From Acinetobacter lanii (lineage in GTDB: Bacteria > Pseudomonadota > Gammaproteobacteria > Pseudomonadales > Moraxellaceae): a DNA stretch of 64,000 nucleotides. Location of the stretch: contig NZ_CP049916.1 of the NCBI RefSeq assembly GCF_011578285.1, positions 3,344,301 to 3,408,300 of the forward strand. The letters run 5' to 3'. Numbering within the stretch: the first letter of the stretch is position 1; each line of letters opens with the position of its first letter. Both the position numbers and the translations under genes were made by a program. Under the pieces are notes generated by a model. That model had not been told where the DNA came from. It searched no databases and saw nothing but the letters and a program-made list of their open reading frames with translations. Positions 18,947 through 29,073 of this stretch are shown here, one piece after another.

Positions 18947-21900
18947 TTCAGATACTTGACCTTGGGTCGCCGCTTGACCTGCTGCTGTTGGATCAGTGTC
19001 ATCAATATCATCAAGTGTTGTTATTGGTTAAGCCTGTAATCACTCCGTCTTGACCATTGATCACTACTGGATTTGAACCTGCACCCACGGTGATGGTATC
19101 CGCACCGACCGTCGTCGTTGACTTGCCATCAGTGATGCTGTTACTGCCAGCCGTGATCGTGTTGGTGTTCGTCCCATCTGTAACTGTGGTACCGCCCGCT
19201 GTCGTCGTCGTGGTATTCGTACCATCGCTGATTTCCGCTTTGTCTGCACCGTAATTTGCTACGTTACCATCAGCATCTTTAACTTCTGTACCCGTTGCTG
19301 TCAGCTGAATACCTTCAACCAGCTCACCTGTGTCCGGATCAACTGTTCCAGCCGTCACGCTCTCAACACTGATGTCTTTGGCTAAGTCATAGATGATTTG
19401 GTTATCGTCATGCGTTGCAACCAAATTACCATCGGTATTGGTTACCGTAATCGCCTCACCCAACGCAACTGTATCTTCTGCAGCTGTGCCATCTTTGCTG
19501 TTGAGCTTCAGACCTGAAGTGATCAATTCAGATACTTGACCTTGGGTCGCCGCTTGACCTGCTGCTGTTGGATCAGTGTCATCAATATCATCAAGTGTTG
19601 TGTTGGTTAAGCCTGTAATCACTCCGTCTTGACCATTGATCACCACTGGTTTTGAGCCTGCACCTACAGTAATCGTATCCGCACCGACTGTCGTTGCTGA
19701 CTTGCCGTCAGTAATGCTGTTACTGCCAGCCGTGATCGTGTTGGTATTGGTGCCATCTGTGATTTTTGTACCGCCCGCTGTCGTCGTCGTGGTATTCGTA
19801 CCATCGCTGATTTCCGCTTTGTCTGCACCGTAATTTGCTACGTTACCATCAGCATCTTTAACTTCTGTACCCGTTGCTGTCAGCTGACTACCTTCAACCA
19901 GCTCACCTGTGTCCGGATCAACTGTTCCAGCCGTTACGCTCTCAACACTGATGTCTTTGGCTAAGTCATAGATGATTTGGTTATCGTCATGCGTTGCAAC
20001 CAAATTACCATCGGTATTGGTTACCGTAATCGCCTCACCCAACGCAACTGTATCTTCTGCAGCTGTGCCATCTTTGCTGTTGAGCTTCAGACCTGAAGTG
20101 ATCAATTCAGATACTTGACCTTGGGTCGCCGCTTGACCTGCTGCTGTTGGATCAGTGTCATCAATATCATCAAGTGTTGTATTGGTTAAGCCTGTAATCA
20201 CTCCGTCTTGACCATTGATCACTACTGGATTTGAACCTGCACCCACGGTGATGGTATCCGCACCGACCGTCGTCGTTGACTTGCCATCAGTGATGCTGTT
20301 ACTGCCAGCCGTGATCGTGTTGGTGTTCGTCCCATCTGTAACTGTGGTACCGCCCGCTGTCGTCGTCGTGGTATTCGTACCATCGCTGATTTCCGCTTTG
20401 TCTGCACCGTAATTTGCTACGTTACCATCAGCATCTTTAACTTCTGTACCCGTTGCTGTCAGCTGAATACCTTCAACCAGCTCACCTGTGTCCGGATCAA
20501 CTGTTCCAGCTGTTACGCTCTCAACACTGATGTCTTTGGCTAAGTCATAGATGATTTGGTTATCGTCATGCGTTGCAACCAAATTACCATCGGTATTGGT
20601 TACCGTAATCGCCTCACCCAACGCAACTGTATCTTCTGCAGCTGTGCCATCTTTGCTGTTGAGCTTCAGACCTGAAGTGATCAATTCAGATACTTGACCT
20701 TGGGTCGCCGCTTGACCTGCTGCTGTTGGATCAGTGTCATCAATATCATCAAGTGTTGTATTGGTTAAGCCAGTAATCACTCCGTCTTGACCATTGATCA
20801 CTACTGGATTTGAACCTGCACCCACGGTGATGGTATCCGCACCGACCGTCGTCGTTGACTTGCCATCAGTGATGCTGTTACTGCCAGCCGTGATCGTGTT
20901 GGTGTTCGTCCCATCTGTAACTGTGGTACCGCCCGCTGTCGTCGTCGTGGTATTCGTACCATCGCTGATTTCCGCTTTGTCTGCACCGTAATTTGCTACG
21001 TTACCATCAGCATCTTTAACTTCTGTACCCGTTGCTGTCAGCTGACTACCTTCAACCAGCTCACCTGTGTCCGGATCAACTGTTCCAGCCGTTACGCTCT
21101 CAACACTGATGTCTTTGGCTAAGTCATAGATGATTTGGTTATCGTCATGCGTTGCAACCAAATTACCATCGGTATTGGTTACCGTAATCGCCTCACCCAA
21201 CGCAACTGTATCTTCTGCAGCTGTGCCATCTTTGCTGTTGAGCTTCAGACCTGAAGTGATCAATTCAGATACTTGACCTTGGGTCGCCGCTTGACCTGCT
21301 GCTGTTGGATCAGTGTCATCAATATCATCAAGTGTTGTATTGGTTAAGCCTGTAATCACTCCGTCTTGACCATTGATCACTACTGGATTTGAACCTGCAC
21401 CCACGGTGATGGTATCCGCACCGACCGTCGTCGTTGACTTGCCATCAGTGATGCTGTTACTGCCAGCCGTGATCGTGTTGGTGTTCGTCCCATCTGTAAC
21501 TGTGGTACCGCCCGCTGTCGTCGTCGTGGTATTCGTACCATCGCTGATTTCCGCTTTGTCTGCACCGTAATTTGCTACGTTACCATCAGCATCTTTAACT
21601 TCTGTACCCGTTGCTGTCAGCTGAATACCTTCAACCAGCTCACCTGTGTCCGGATCAACTGTTCCAGCCGTCACGCTCTCAACACTGATGTCTTTGGCTA
21701 AGTCATAGATGATTTGGTTATCGTCATGCGTTGCAACCAAATTACCATCGGTATTGGTTACCGTAATCGCCTCACCCAACGCAACTGTATCTTCTGCAGC
21801 TGTGCCATCTTTGCTGTTGAGCTTCAGACCTGAAGTGATCAATTCAGATACTTGACCTTGGGTCGCCGCTTGACCTGCTGCTGTTGGATCAGTGTCATCA

Positions 21901-23808
21901 ATATCATCAAGTGTTGTATTGGTTAAGCCTGTAATCACTCCGTCTTGACCATTGATCACTACTGGATTTGAACCTGCACCCACGGTGATGGTATCCGCAC
22001 CGACCGTCGTCGTTGACTTGCCATCAGTGATGCTGTTACTGCCAGCCGTGATCGTGTTGGTGTTCGTCCCATCTGTAACTGTGGTACCGCCCGCTGTCGT
22101 CGTCGTGGTATTCGTACCATCGCTGATTTCCGCTTTGTCTGCACCGTAATTTGCTACGTTACCATCAGCATCTTTAACTTCTGTACCCGTTGCTGTCAGC
22201 TGAATACCTTCAACCAGCTCACCTGTGTCCGGATCAACTGTTCCAGCCGTCACGCTCTCAACACTGATGTCTTTGGCTAAGTCATAGATGATTTGGTTAT
22301 CGTCATGCGTTGCAACCAAATTACCATCGGTATTGGTTACCGTAATCGCCTCACCCAACGCAACTGTATCTTCTGCAGCTGTGCCATCTTTGCTGTTGAG
22401 CTTCAGACCTGAAGTGATCAATTCAGATACTTGACCTTGGGTCGCCGCTTGACCTGCTGCTGTTGGATCAGTGTCATCAATATCATCAAGTGTTGTGTTG
22501 GTTAAGCCTGTAATCACTCCGTCTTGACCATTGATCACCACTGGTTTTGAGCCTGCACCTACAGTAATCGTATCCGCACCGACTGTCGTTGCTGACTTGC
22601 CGTCAGTAATGCTGTTACTGCCAGCCGTGATCGTGTTGGTATTGGTGCCATCTGTGATTTTTGTACCGCCCGCTGTCGTCGTCGTGGTATTCGTACCATC
22701 GCTGATTTCCGCTTTGTCTGCACCGTAATTTGCTACGTTACCATCAGCATCTTTAACTTCTGTACCCGTTGCTGTCAGCTGACTACCTTCAACCAGCTCA
22801 CCTGTGTCCGGATCAACTGTTCCAGCCGTTACGCTCTCAACACTGATGTCTTTGGCTAAGTCATAGATGATTTGGTTATCGTCATGCGTTGCAACCAAAT
22901 TACCATCGGTATTGGTTACCGTAATCGCCTCACCCAACGCAACTGTATCTTCTGCAGCTGTGCCATCTTTGCTGTTGAGCTTCAGACCTGAAGTGATCAA
23001 TTCAGATACTTGACCTTGGGTCGCCGCTTGACCTGCTGCTGTTGGATCAGTGTCATCAATATCATCAAGTGTTGTATTGGTTAAGCCAGTAATCACTCCG
23101 TCTTGACCATTGATCACTACTGGATTTGAACCTGCACCCACGGTGATGGTATCCGCACCGACCGTCGTCGTTGACTTGCCATCAGTGATGCTGTTACTGC
23201 CAGCCGTGATCGTGTTGGTGTTCGTCCCATCTGTAACTGTGGTACCGCCCGCTGTCGTCGTCGTGGTATTCGTACCATCGCTGATTTCCGCTTTGTCTGC
23301 ACCGTAATTTGCTACGTTACCATCAGCATCTTTAACTTCTGTACCCGTTGCTGTCAGCTGACTACCTTCAACCAGCTCACCTGTGTCCGGATCAACTGTT
23401 CCAGCCGTTACGCTCTCAACACTGATGTCTTTGGCTAAGTCATAGATGATTTGGTTATCGTCATGCGTTGCAACCAAATTACCATCGGTATTGGTTACCG
23501 TAATCGCCTCACCCAACGCAACTGTATCTTCTGCAGCTGTGCCATCTTTGCTGTTGAGCTTCAGACCTGAAGTGATCAATTCAGATACTTGACCTTGGGT
23601 CGCCGCTTGACCTGCTGCTGTTGGATCAGTGTCATCAATATCATCAAGTGTTGTATTGGTTAAGCCAGTAATCACTCCGTCTTGACCATTGATCACTACT
23701 GGATTTGAACCTGCACCCACGGTGATGGTATCCGCACCGACCGTCGTCGTTGACTTGCCATCAGTGATGCTGTTACTGCTAGCCGTGATCGTGTTGGTAT
23801 TGGTACCA
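18208..23808 (-). repeat. 579-bp tandem repeats in ataA (about 9.7 copies)
   Basis: A 193-residue unit (TAGTVDPDTGELVEG... to ...AKDISVESV) recurs nine times at exactly 579-bp spacing (equivalent points 18477, 19057, 19636, 20215, 20794, 21373, 21952, 22531, 23110). The single 580-bp step contains the frameshift. Copies are nearly identical at the DNA level. Variant copies centred near 19.7 kb and 22.6 kb share a linked block of base changes, which marks a past multi-unit duplication. Confidence 0.95.
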
Positions 23809-26800
23809 TCGCTCAATTCTGCTTCGTCAGCACCATAGGTCGCGGTGTTACCCGCTGCATCTTTGACTTCAGTACCTGCTGCTGTCAGCTGGCTACCTTC
23901 GATCAAGTCACCAGTAGTCGGATCAACTGTTCCAGCCGTCACGCTGTCCACAACCACATTTTTATTTAATGCAATCGCTGCCTGGCCCTGTGTCACCGTC
24001 GTGGTGATATTGCTATCACCGACAATCGAAAGTTCGCTACCCAATGGATTGGTTGATGTACCTGTACCTGCATCTTTGAAAGTCAGCGGTTTAGCAATTT
24101 CTGTATTTAAGTTTGTTAATGCAGCACTAACATTATTCACTGCAGCATAAGCTGAGCCGTCTGTTTTATTGATCACATAATTTGGGTCACTAATCGTTCC
24201 AGTTAAAGGGTCATACTTACTTCCACCACCAATAATGCTAGCAATACCACCACCTAAGGTATCAATGGTTGTATCTAAGCCTAAAGCAACAGCATATAAC
24301 TGACTGCCATTGATTGCATCAGTACTGCTTGCTGAAACAGCACCTGCCGCTAAATTTTTAATTTGGGACTCATACCCTGTACTACCCACTGATACTTGGC
24401 TTCCTGCCGCAATATTGGTCGAACCAGTAAAGCCTGAATAGGTTACCCCATTAATACTTGCAGACGTTTCTTTTGTTGCATTGGTATCGGTTTTTGCACC
24501 TGCACCTAATGCAACAGCACCTGCTTTAGACGCTGTAGCACCTAAACCTAAAGCAACAGATTTATCTACTGAAGCGACCGATTGCCCCCCAATTGCAATT
24601 GCATTTGTCGCACTTGCTTTAGCACCTGCAGTGGCATTACCGCCTATTGCAACAGCGCCCTCTTTATTAGCCGTAGTCTTAGCACTCAATCCTCCATTAC
24701 CACCACCACCAAGTGCAACAGCGTATTGAGCATCTGCATTGGTATTGTTACCTACAGCTACAGAGCTTTGACCATTTGCTACAGCAGCCATCCCTATAGC
24801 AACGGCATTTTGCGCTGAACTCACGCTACGCCCAATTGCAACGGCATCTTTCGCTGAAGCTGTCGCACCTGAACCTATTGCATTCGCACCATCTGCTGTT
24901 GCAATACTGCTATAACCAACAGCTGTAGCATTGTTGTCTGTGGCAATAGCAGAACCCATAGATAATGCTGTATAAACACTGTTTGCCTCATCAGCAGTTA
25001 AAGTTTTTGTACCTAATTTTCCAGCTGTAATTTTTCCCGTTTCGTCAACGTCAAATTCAAAAGCTGTAGATGCTAAACCATTATTGGTAAATGAACCCGA
25101 TACTTTACTTGCTGTACCAGCTGTGTACTTAGCATCTACTTTGATAGCTCTAAAACCAATATTATCTGTCCCTAAAACTTTAAAATCTTTGATAGCAGCA
25201 CCTGCACTCATTGCAGTTGAGCCTGTACCTAATGCTGATGTGCCTGCTCCAACAGCTGCAGATCCAGCCCCCAATGATGATGCATTAAAACCAATAGCAG
25301 TCGCCTGATTATTTGAAGTCTTAGCATTTGAACCAATCGCGGTTTGGTTTAGCCCTTTAGTATATGTGTTTGTCCCAATGGCTATTGAATTTCCATTGTC
25401 TGTAGTACCTGAGCCTACACCGACTTCTGCTTTGGCATTGGTACCAATTGCGATATTATCTTTTGAAATGGCGCTTGCATTAACACCAATTGCAATAGCA
25501 TTGGCACCTTTTGCACCTTTGTTATCATAGTTCTGAGATGCTGTATCTGTATTATTAACACTAAAGAAATGAGTCGCTCCTGCCTTTAACTGTGCAACAT
25601 TCACTGCATCTGTATCGTTCGTACCTGCCGCCAAGCCTGTTATTTGACGAGTGGTTGTTCCCCCACCTATCGCGACCGCACCTGATGTACTTGCCCATGT
25701 CGAACCTGTCAGGGTAGTTTCTTGTCCTGTTATCGGATCAATCCCTTTCTGACCAATAATACGGTCAGAGATTGAATTTTCACCCAAAGCAACGCCACCT
25801 TTTTCAGTTACGCTGGCTTTGTTACCTAAAGCGACTGCGCCACTTACATCCTTGGTATCGGCTCCACTATCATCTGTACCTAGATTAATATTATTACCTA
25901 AGGCAAATGCATTAGAAGTTGTAGATCCAATGGTATTGTTATTACCCACCGAATAAGAATTTTCGCCTTTGATAATACTCGGGTCACCAATCGCACCCGA
26001 ATTTTTACCAGAAACTATATTGCCAGTACCAATACTGATCGCGTTTTCAGCCAATGCTTGCGCACCACTACCCAAAGCAATAGTGTTTAGCGCATTTGCC
26101 AAAGAGCTTGAACCTAAAACAATTGAGTTTTCACCTGAGCTTTCAGCCCCTTGCCCCATCACAATGGCTGCAATAGCTGCATCTAGCGCTTTAACCCCTT
26201 TACCAATGGCAATTGAATTATTGGCTGACGTACTCGCTTCATTACCAATAGCAATACTATCGTTTCCGTTAGTCACTTCAGCAAATTTGCCCAATGCTAA
26301 GTTGTTATTACCATTGCTTACAATTGCGCCATAACCAATCATGACATTGGTATCACCTGAACCACCACCTGTTCCAGCAAAGGTTCCGAGCATGACATTA
26401 TCGTCACCTACATATGCAACACCTGCTTGGGAACCCAACATCATATTGCCAGAACCTTGAGATGCTAAACCGGCTGAGTTAGAACCGATCATCATGTTAT
26501 TGGAACCCGCAGAATTTCGACCTGCTTCAGATCCTATATAAATGCCAAAAGTATCAGAATCATCTGTATTTTCTGATCCTGGTGCTTGAGTAAGAGTATT
26601 TGGAGTGGGACCTGCTCTTTCACCAATTGCAATCACATAAGGCGAATTCGCTATTGCAGAATCACCAATGGCAATCCCATTTTCTGCTTTGGCTTGCGCA
26701 CGTACCCCTATGGCAATTGCATTTAGTCCTGTAGCCCCATTGTTATAATAATTATCAAGAGTCGAATCATTATTATTCACACTAAAGAAGTGTGTTAATC

Positions 26801-28646
26801 CGGAATTTAACGAAGAGATTGCTGCACTTAAGGTGGAAACTTCAGCACCATTAATGGTGAAGCTTGGGTCACTAATCGTTCCAGTTACAGGGTCATACTT
26901 ACTTCCGCCACCAATAAGACTGGCAACTTTAGTCCCTAATGTATCTGTGACAGTATCTAAGCCCAGTGCAACGGCGTACAACTGACTCCCGTTGATTGCA
27001 TCAGTGCTGCTTGCTGAAACGGCGCCTGCCGCAACGTTCTTAATTTGGGACTCATAGCCTGTACTACCCACTGATACCTGGCTTCCTTCAGCCAAATTGG
27101 TTGAACCAGTAAAGCCTGAATACGTTACCCCATTAATACTTGCAGACGTTTCTTTCGTTGCATTGGTATCAGTTTTTGCACCTGCACCTAAAGCAACTGC
27201 CCCGTCTTTAGAGGCTGTAGCACCTACACCCAAAGCAACAGAGGTAACACCTTTGGCGTTTGATCTTGTACCAAATGCTGTAGCTAAGTCACCAGCTGTT
27301 GCTTGAATACCAACAGCGACTGAGCCTTCTCCGGATACTGTAGCAACGTACAAATTATTTTTATCAACAAGGTTATCCCCTGTTAATGTTTTGTAGGTAT
27401 TTGCAATAGTGGATGTATTGAGCTGAGTGTTTACATTATCTATGTAACCTGAAACAGCTAATAAATCATCCCCCCCTATGGAAATTGAAGAATTACCTTC
27501 AGCAATCGTATTCGCACCTATAGCAATAGATTGATCACCTATAACAGAAGTTGCGTAGCCAATTGAAATCGCTTGGTTAGATGTGCTTGAACTCGTTGCT
27601 TTTCCACCAATACTGACGCCTCTATTGTGCGCTAACGATTCTGCACCTAAAGCAATACCTGCTTCACCACTTATTGAAGATGAACCTGTTCCAATTGCAA
27701 CAGATTTATTGGCTGAAGCGACCGATTGCCCCCCAATTGCAATTGCATTTGTCGCACTTGCTTTAGCACCTGCAGTGGCATTACCGCCTAGGGCTAGAGC
27801 ACCATCTGCTGTTGCTTGAGTAACACTAGTACCACCCGAACCAATCGCAGTTGAGTAAGCACCCGAAGCTACGTTTCCAGAGCCAATCGCAGTTGCTTTC
27901 GTTTTTTGTGCTTTACTGACCGCACCAATCGCTACGCCACCCTCAGCGCTCTGAGTTGCGGTTCCAATGATGGCACCTCGGCCAAATGCAAAGCTGTCCG
28001 TAGAGTTTTGATTAATAACAATATCAGCACCAATCGCGACTGCATAACGTGAACCACCATTAATGGTTAAATTATCACCAATACCGACTGCATGTGAACT
28101 CGTTGTAGTTCCATACATTTTACCGCCGTCATTTAAGTCAGCTAAAGTACTCGGGTTGTTATTATTTAAAATACTAATCCGATTACCAATGGCAACCGAA
28201 GAGCCTGACACAACTTTATTTGTAGAACCCAATGAAGTTGAATAGCGAGCAACGACACTTCCATTATAACTTTCGCCTAAATCGCCAAAACTGATCGTTG
28301 TACCATCTGTACTTACACCGCCTAATGATATTGCGTTATTTCCAACAGCATTTGAGTTATTACCAAGCGCAATTGAGTTTTCACCGCTAGCTGCTGCTTT
28401 ATTGCTAGTAGAGCTTCCTAGAGCAACGCCTGTTGCTGATGCTGTACCATATGCTGTACCAGTATTCGCACTGCCACTTATCCAAGCCGCACCCGCATCA
28501 GCACTAAAGGTCACCATCAAGCCAATACTTGCTGTGCCTACAATCGCTTTGACTTTAGAAGACTTTGTTTTACCTTTGGCTAACTCTGAAACAGCCACCC
28601 ACGTTCCTAAAGCAGCGTTCCAAATCACTTTATAGATCTTGTTCAT
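19011..28646 (-). CDS. Trimeric autotransporter, N-terminal part (signal, heads, stalk), truncated
   Basis: 3,211 residues. It opens with MNKIYKVIWNAALGTWVAVSELAKG, the extended signal-peptide region of long type V autotransporters (only a short stretch is decisive), then a hydrophobic core to about residue 53. Two YadA-like head regions follow (about 60-560 and 660-1500), rich in the 14-residue A-I-G pattern. Each ends in an almost identical module containing TNATKETSASINGVTYSG and the neck AAGAVSASSTDAINGSQLYA, so the head-neck unit looks duplicated. From about residue 1610, eight repeats of 193 residues form the stalk. After the extra base the frame reads GLTNNNT and stops, removing the membrane anchor. 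A product, if made, would be a periplasmic or degraded fragment. GGGA lies 9-12 bases before the ATG. Confidence 0.78.
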   Translation of the reverse strand: MNKIYKVIWNAALGTWVAVSELAKGKTKSSKVKAIVGTASIGLMVTFSADAGAAWISGSANTGTAYGTASATGVALGSSTSNKAAASGENSIALGNNSNAVGNNAISLGGVSTDGTTISFGDLGESYNGSVVARYSTSLGSTNKVVSGSSVAIGNRISILNNNNPSTLADLNDGGKMYGTTTSSHAVGIGDNLTINGGSRYAVAIGADIVINQNSTDSFAFGRGAIIGTATQSAEGGVAIGAVSKAQKTKATAIGSGNVASGAYSTAIGSGGTSVTQATADGALALGGNATAGAKASATNAIAIGGQSVASANKSVAIGTGSSSISGEAGIALGAESLAHNRGVSIGGKATSSSTSNQAISIGYATSVIGDQSIAIGANTIAEGNSSISIGGDDLLAVSGYIDNVNTQLNTSTIANTYKTLTGDNLVDKNNLYVATVSGEGSVAVGIQATAGDLATAFGTRSNAKGVTSVALGVGATASKDGAVALGAGAKTDTNATKETSASINGVTYSGFTGSTNLAEGSQVSVGSTGYESQIKNVAAGAVSASSTDAINGSQLYAVALGLDTVTDTLGTKVASLIGGGSKYDPVTGTISDPSFTINGAEVSTLSAAISSLNSGLTHFFSVNNNDSTLDNYYNNGATGLNAIAIGVRAQAKAENGIAIGDSAIANSPYVIAIGERAGPTPNTLTQAPGSENTDDSDTFGIYIGSEAGRNSAGSNNMMIGSNSAGLASQGSGNMMLGSQAGVAYVGDDNVMLGTFAGTGGGSGDTNVMIGYGAIVSNGNNNLALGKFAEVTNGNDSIAIGNEASTSANNSIAIGKGVKALDAAIAAIVMGQGAESSGENSIVLGSSSLANALNTIALGSGAQALAENAISIGTGNIVSGKNSGAIGDPSIIKGENSYSVGNNNTIGSTTSNAFALGNNINLGTDDSGADTKDVSGAVALGNKASVTEKGGVALGENSISDRIIGQKGIDPITGQETTLTGSTWASTSGAVAIGGGTTTRQITGLAAGTNDTDAVNVAQLKAGATHFFSVNNTDTASQNYDNKGAKGANAIAIGVNASAISKDNIAIGTNAKAEVGVGSGTTDNGNSIAIGTNTYTKGLNQTAIGSNAKTSNNQATAIGFNASSLGAGSAAVGAGTSALGTGSTAMSAGAAIKDFKVLGTDNIGFRAIKVDAKYTAGTASKVSGSFTNNGLASTAFEFDVDETGKITAGKLGTKTLTADEANSVYTALSMGSAIATDNNATAVGYSSIATADGANAIGSGATASAKDAVAIGRSVSSAQNAVAIGMAAVANGQSSVAVGNNTNADAQYAVALGGGGNGGLSAKTTANKEGAVAIGGNATAGAKASATNAIAIGGQSVASVDKSVALGLGATASKAGAVALGAGAKTDTNATKETSASINGVTYSGFTGSTNIAAGSQVSVGSTGYESQIKNLAAGAVSASSTDAINGSQLYAVALGLDTTIDTLGGGIASIIGGGSKYDPLTGTISDPNYVINKTDGSAYAAVNNVSAALTNLNTEIAKPLTFKDAGTGTSTNPLGSELSIVGDSNITTTVTQGQAAIALNKNVVVDSVTAGTVDPTTGDLIEGSQLTAAGTEVKDAAGNTATYGADEAELSDGTNTNTITASSNSITDGKSTTTVGADTITVGAGSNPVVINGQDGVITGLTNTTLDDIDDTDPTAAGQAATQGQVSELITSGLKLNSKDGTAAEDTVALGEAITVTNTDGNLVATHDDNQIIYDLAKDISVESVTAGTVDPDTGELVEGSQLTATGTEVKDADGNVANYGADKAEISDGTNTTTTTAGGTTVTDGTNTNTITAGSNSITDGKSTTTVGADTITVGAGSNPVVINGQDGVITGLTNTTLDDIDDTDPTAAGQAATQGQVSELITSGLKLNSKDGTAAEDTVALGEAITVTNTDGNLVATHDDNQIIYDLAKDISVESVTAGTVDPDTGELVEGSQLTATGTEVKDADGNVANYGADKAEISDGTNTTTTTAGGTKITDGTNTNTITAGSNSITDGKSATTVGADTITVGAGSKPVVINGQDGVITGLTNTTLDDIDDTDPTAAGQAATQGQVSELITSGLKLNSKDGTAAEDTVALGEAITVTNTDGNLVATHDDNQIIYDLAKDISVESVTAGTVDPDTGELVEGIQLTATGTEVKDADGNVANYGADKAEISDGTNTTTTTAGGTTVTDGTNTNTITAGSNSITDGKSTTTVGADTITVGAGSNPVVINGQDGVITGLTNTTLDDIDDTDPTAAGQAATQGQVSELITSGLKLNSKDGTAAEDTVALGEAITVTNTDGNLVATHDDNQIIYDLAKDISVESVTAGTVDPDTGELVEGIQLTATGTEVKDADGNVANYGADKAEISDGTNTTTTTAGGTTVTDGTNTNTITAGSNSITDGKSTTTVGADTITVGAGSNPVVINGQDGVITGLTNTTLDDIDDTDPTAAGQAATQGQVSELITSGLKLNSKDGTAAEDTVALGEAITVTNTDGNLVATHDDNQIIYDLAKDISVESVTAGTVDPDTGELVEGSQLTATGTEVKDADGNVANYGADKAEISDGTNTTTTTAGGTTVTDGTNTNTITAGSNSITDGKSTTTVGADTITVGAGSNPVVINGQDGVITGLTNTTLDDIDDTDPTAAGQAATQGQVSELITSGLKLNSKDGTAAEDTVALGEAITVTNTDGNLVATHDDNQIIYDLAKDISVESVTAGTVDPDTGELVEGIQLTATGTEVKDADGNVANYGADKAEISDGTNTTTTTAGGTTVTDGTNTNTITAGSNSITDGKSTTTVGADTITVGAGSNPVVINGQDGVITGLTNTTLDDIDDTDPTAAGQAATQGQVSELITSGLKLNSKDGTAAEDTVALGEAITVTNTDGNLVATHDDNQIIYDLAKDISVESVTAGTVDPDTGELVEGSQLTATGTEVKDADGNVANYGADKAEISDGTNTTTTTAGGTKITDGTNTNTITAGSNSITDGKSATTVGADTITVGAGSKPVVINGQDGVITGLTNTTLDDIDDTDPTAAGQAATQGQVSELITSGLKLNSKDGTAAEDTVALGEAITVTNTDGNLVATHDDNQIIYDLAKDISVESVTAGTVDPDTGELVEGIQLTATGTEVKDADGNVANYGADKAEISDGTNTTTTTAGGTTVTDGTNTNTITAGSNSITDGKSTTTVGADTITVGAGSNPVVINGQDGVITGLTNNNT

Positions 28647-28820
28647 TTTTTTATTCCCATGGGTACTGTTTATTTGTTCACTTTTTTCAAATTTTGAATT
28701 GTTTAATTTTTAAAAAGTGTTTTAGATATTTCTTTGCTTAAAATTTAACATCAAACCAACACTATTTACAACAAAAAGCACACCACAGTTCACATTTTTT
28801 CATTATTTAATAATAACTTA

Positions 28821-28850
28821 ATTATACCTTAATTAAAAATTAACCAATAA
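28821..28850 (-). promoter_or_regulatory. Possible ataA promoter
   Basis: TATAAT on the minus strand (28821-28826) with a weak -35 (TTATTG, 28845-28850) at 18-bp spacing, about 175 bp before the ataA ATG. The 28647-29073 gap is very AT-rich, so chance matches are likely. Confidence 0.35.
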
Positions 28851-29014
28851 CTTTCTTTATATATTACAAATAGTTAAATTTTTTTAATACATTCGTCACA
28901 TTTATCTATTTTTTAAAATAATGAGAATTATTTAACAAAAATAGTTGACTATTATAGTTTTAAATTCACATGAAAAGATCGAGTTTAAATGGCCTGAGAT
29001 AATCCTAGATTTAA

Positions 29015-29044
29015 TTCACAGCACTTTTAAGGCTTTGCTATAAT
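29015..29044 (+). promoter_or_regulatory. fmt-rsmB promoter
   Basis: TTCACA (29015-29020), 18 bp, then TGC-TATAAT (extended -10, hexamer 29039-29044). It is 29 bp before the fmt start. Confidence 0.6.
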
Positions 29045-29073
29045 GTCAGCAGTTTTATATTGAGTTTGTCATA

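Larger units (their letters stand above)
13400..28646 (-). pseudogene. ataA: ataA-type trimeric autotransporter adhesin, interrupted by a +1 frameshift
   Basis: The whole locus spans 15,247 bp, one base more than a multiple of three. Removing the single extra T at 19021-19022 joins both frames into one protein of 5,081 residues, longer than the 3,630-residue AtaA I recall from Acinetobacter sp. Tol 5. The architecture is that of a trimeric autotransporter adhesin: extended signal peptide, YadA-like heads and necks, a very long repetitive stalk, and a C-terminal four-strand YadA anchor. Such proteins form outer-membrane trimers that bind host matrix or abiotic surfaces. Exact repeats flanking the break suggest either a real lesion, a reversible one (by recombination with another repeat copy), or an assembly/consensus error. 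The two parts are listed separately. Confidence 0.85.

Noticed and set aside
18940..19035. Programmed ribosomal frameshift in ataA
   Set aside because: There is no slippery heptamer or following structure different from the other copies; a plain one-base insertion fits better.
19057..23307. Plus-strand 65-codon frames and second minus-strand 61-codon frames repeating every 579 bp
   Set aside because: They are shadows of the in-frame adhesin repeats in other frames, not genes.
18208..23808. CRISPR array or satellite interpretation of the regular repeats
   Set aside because: The repeats are long (579 bp), coding, with no spacers.
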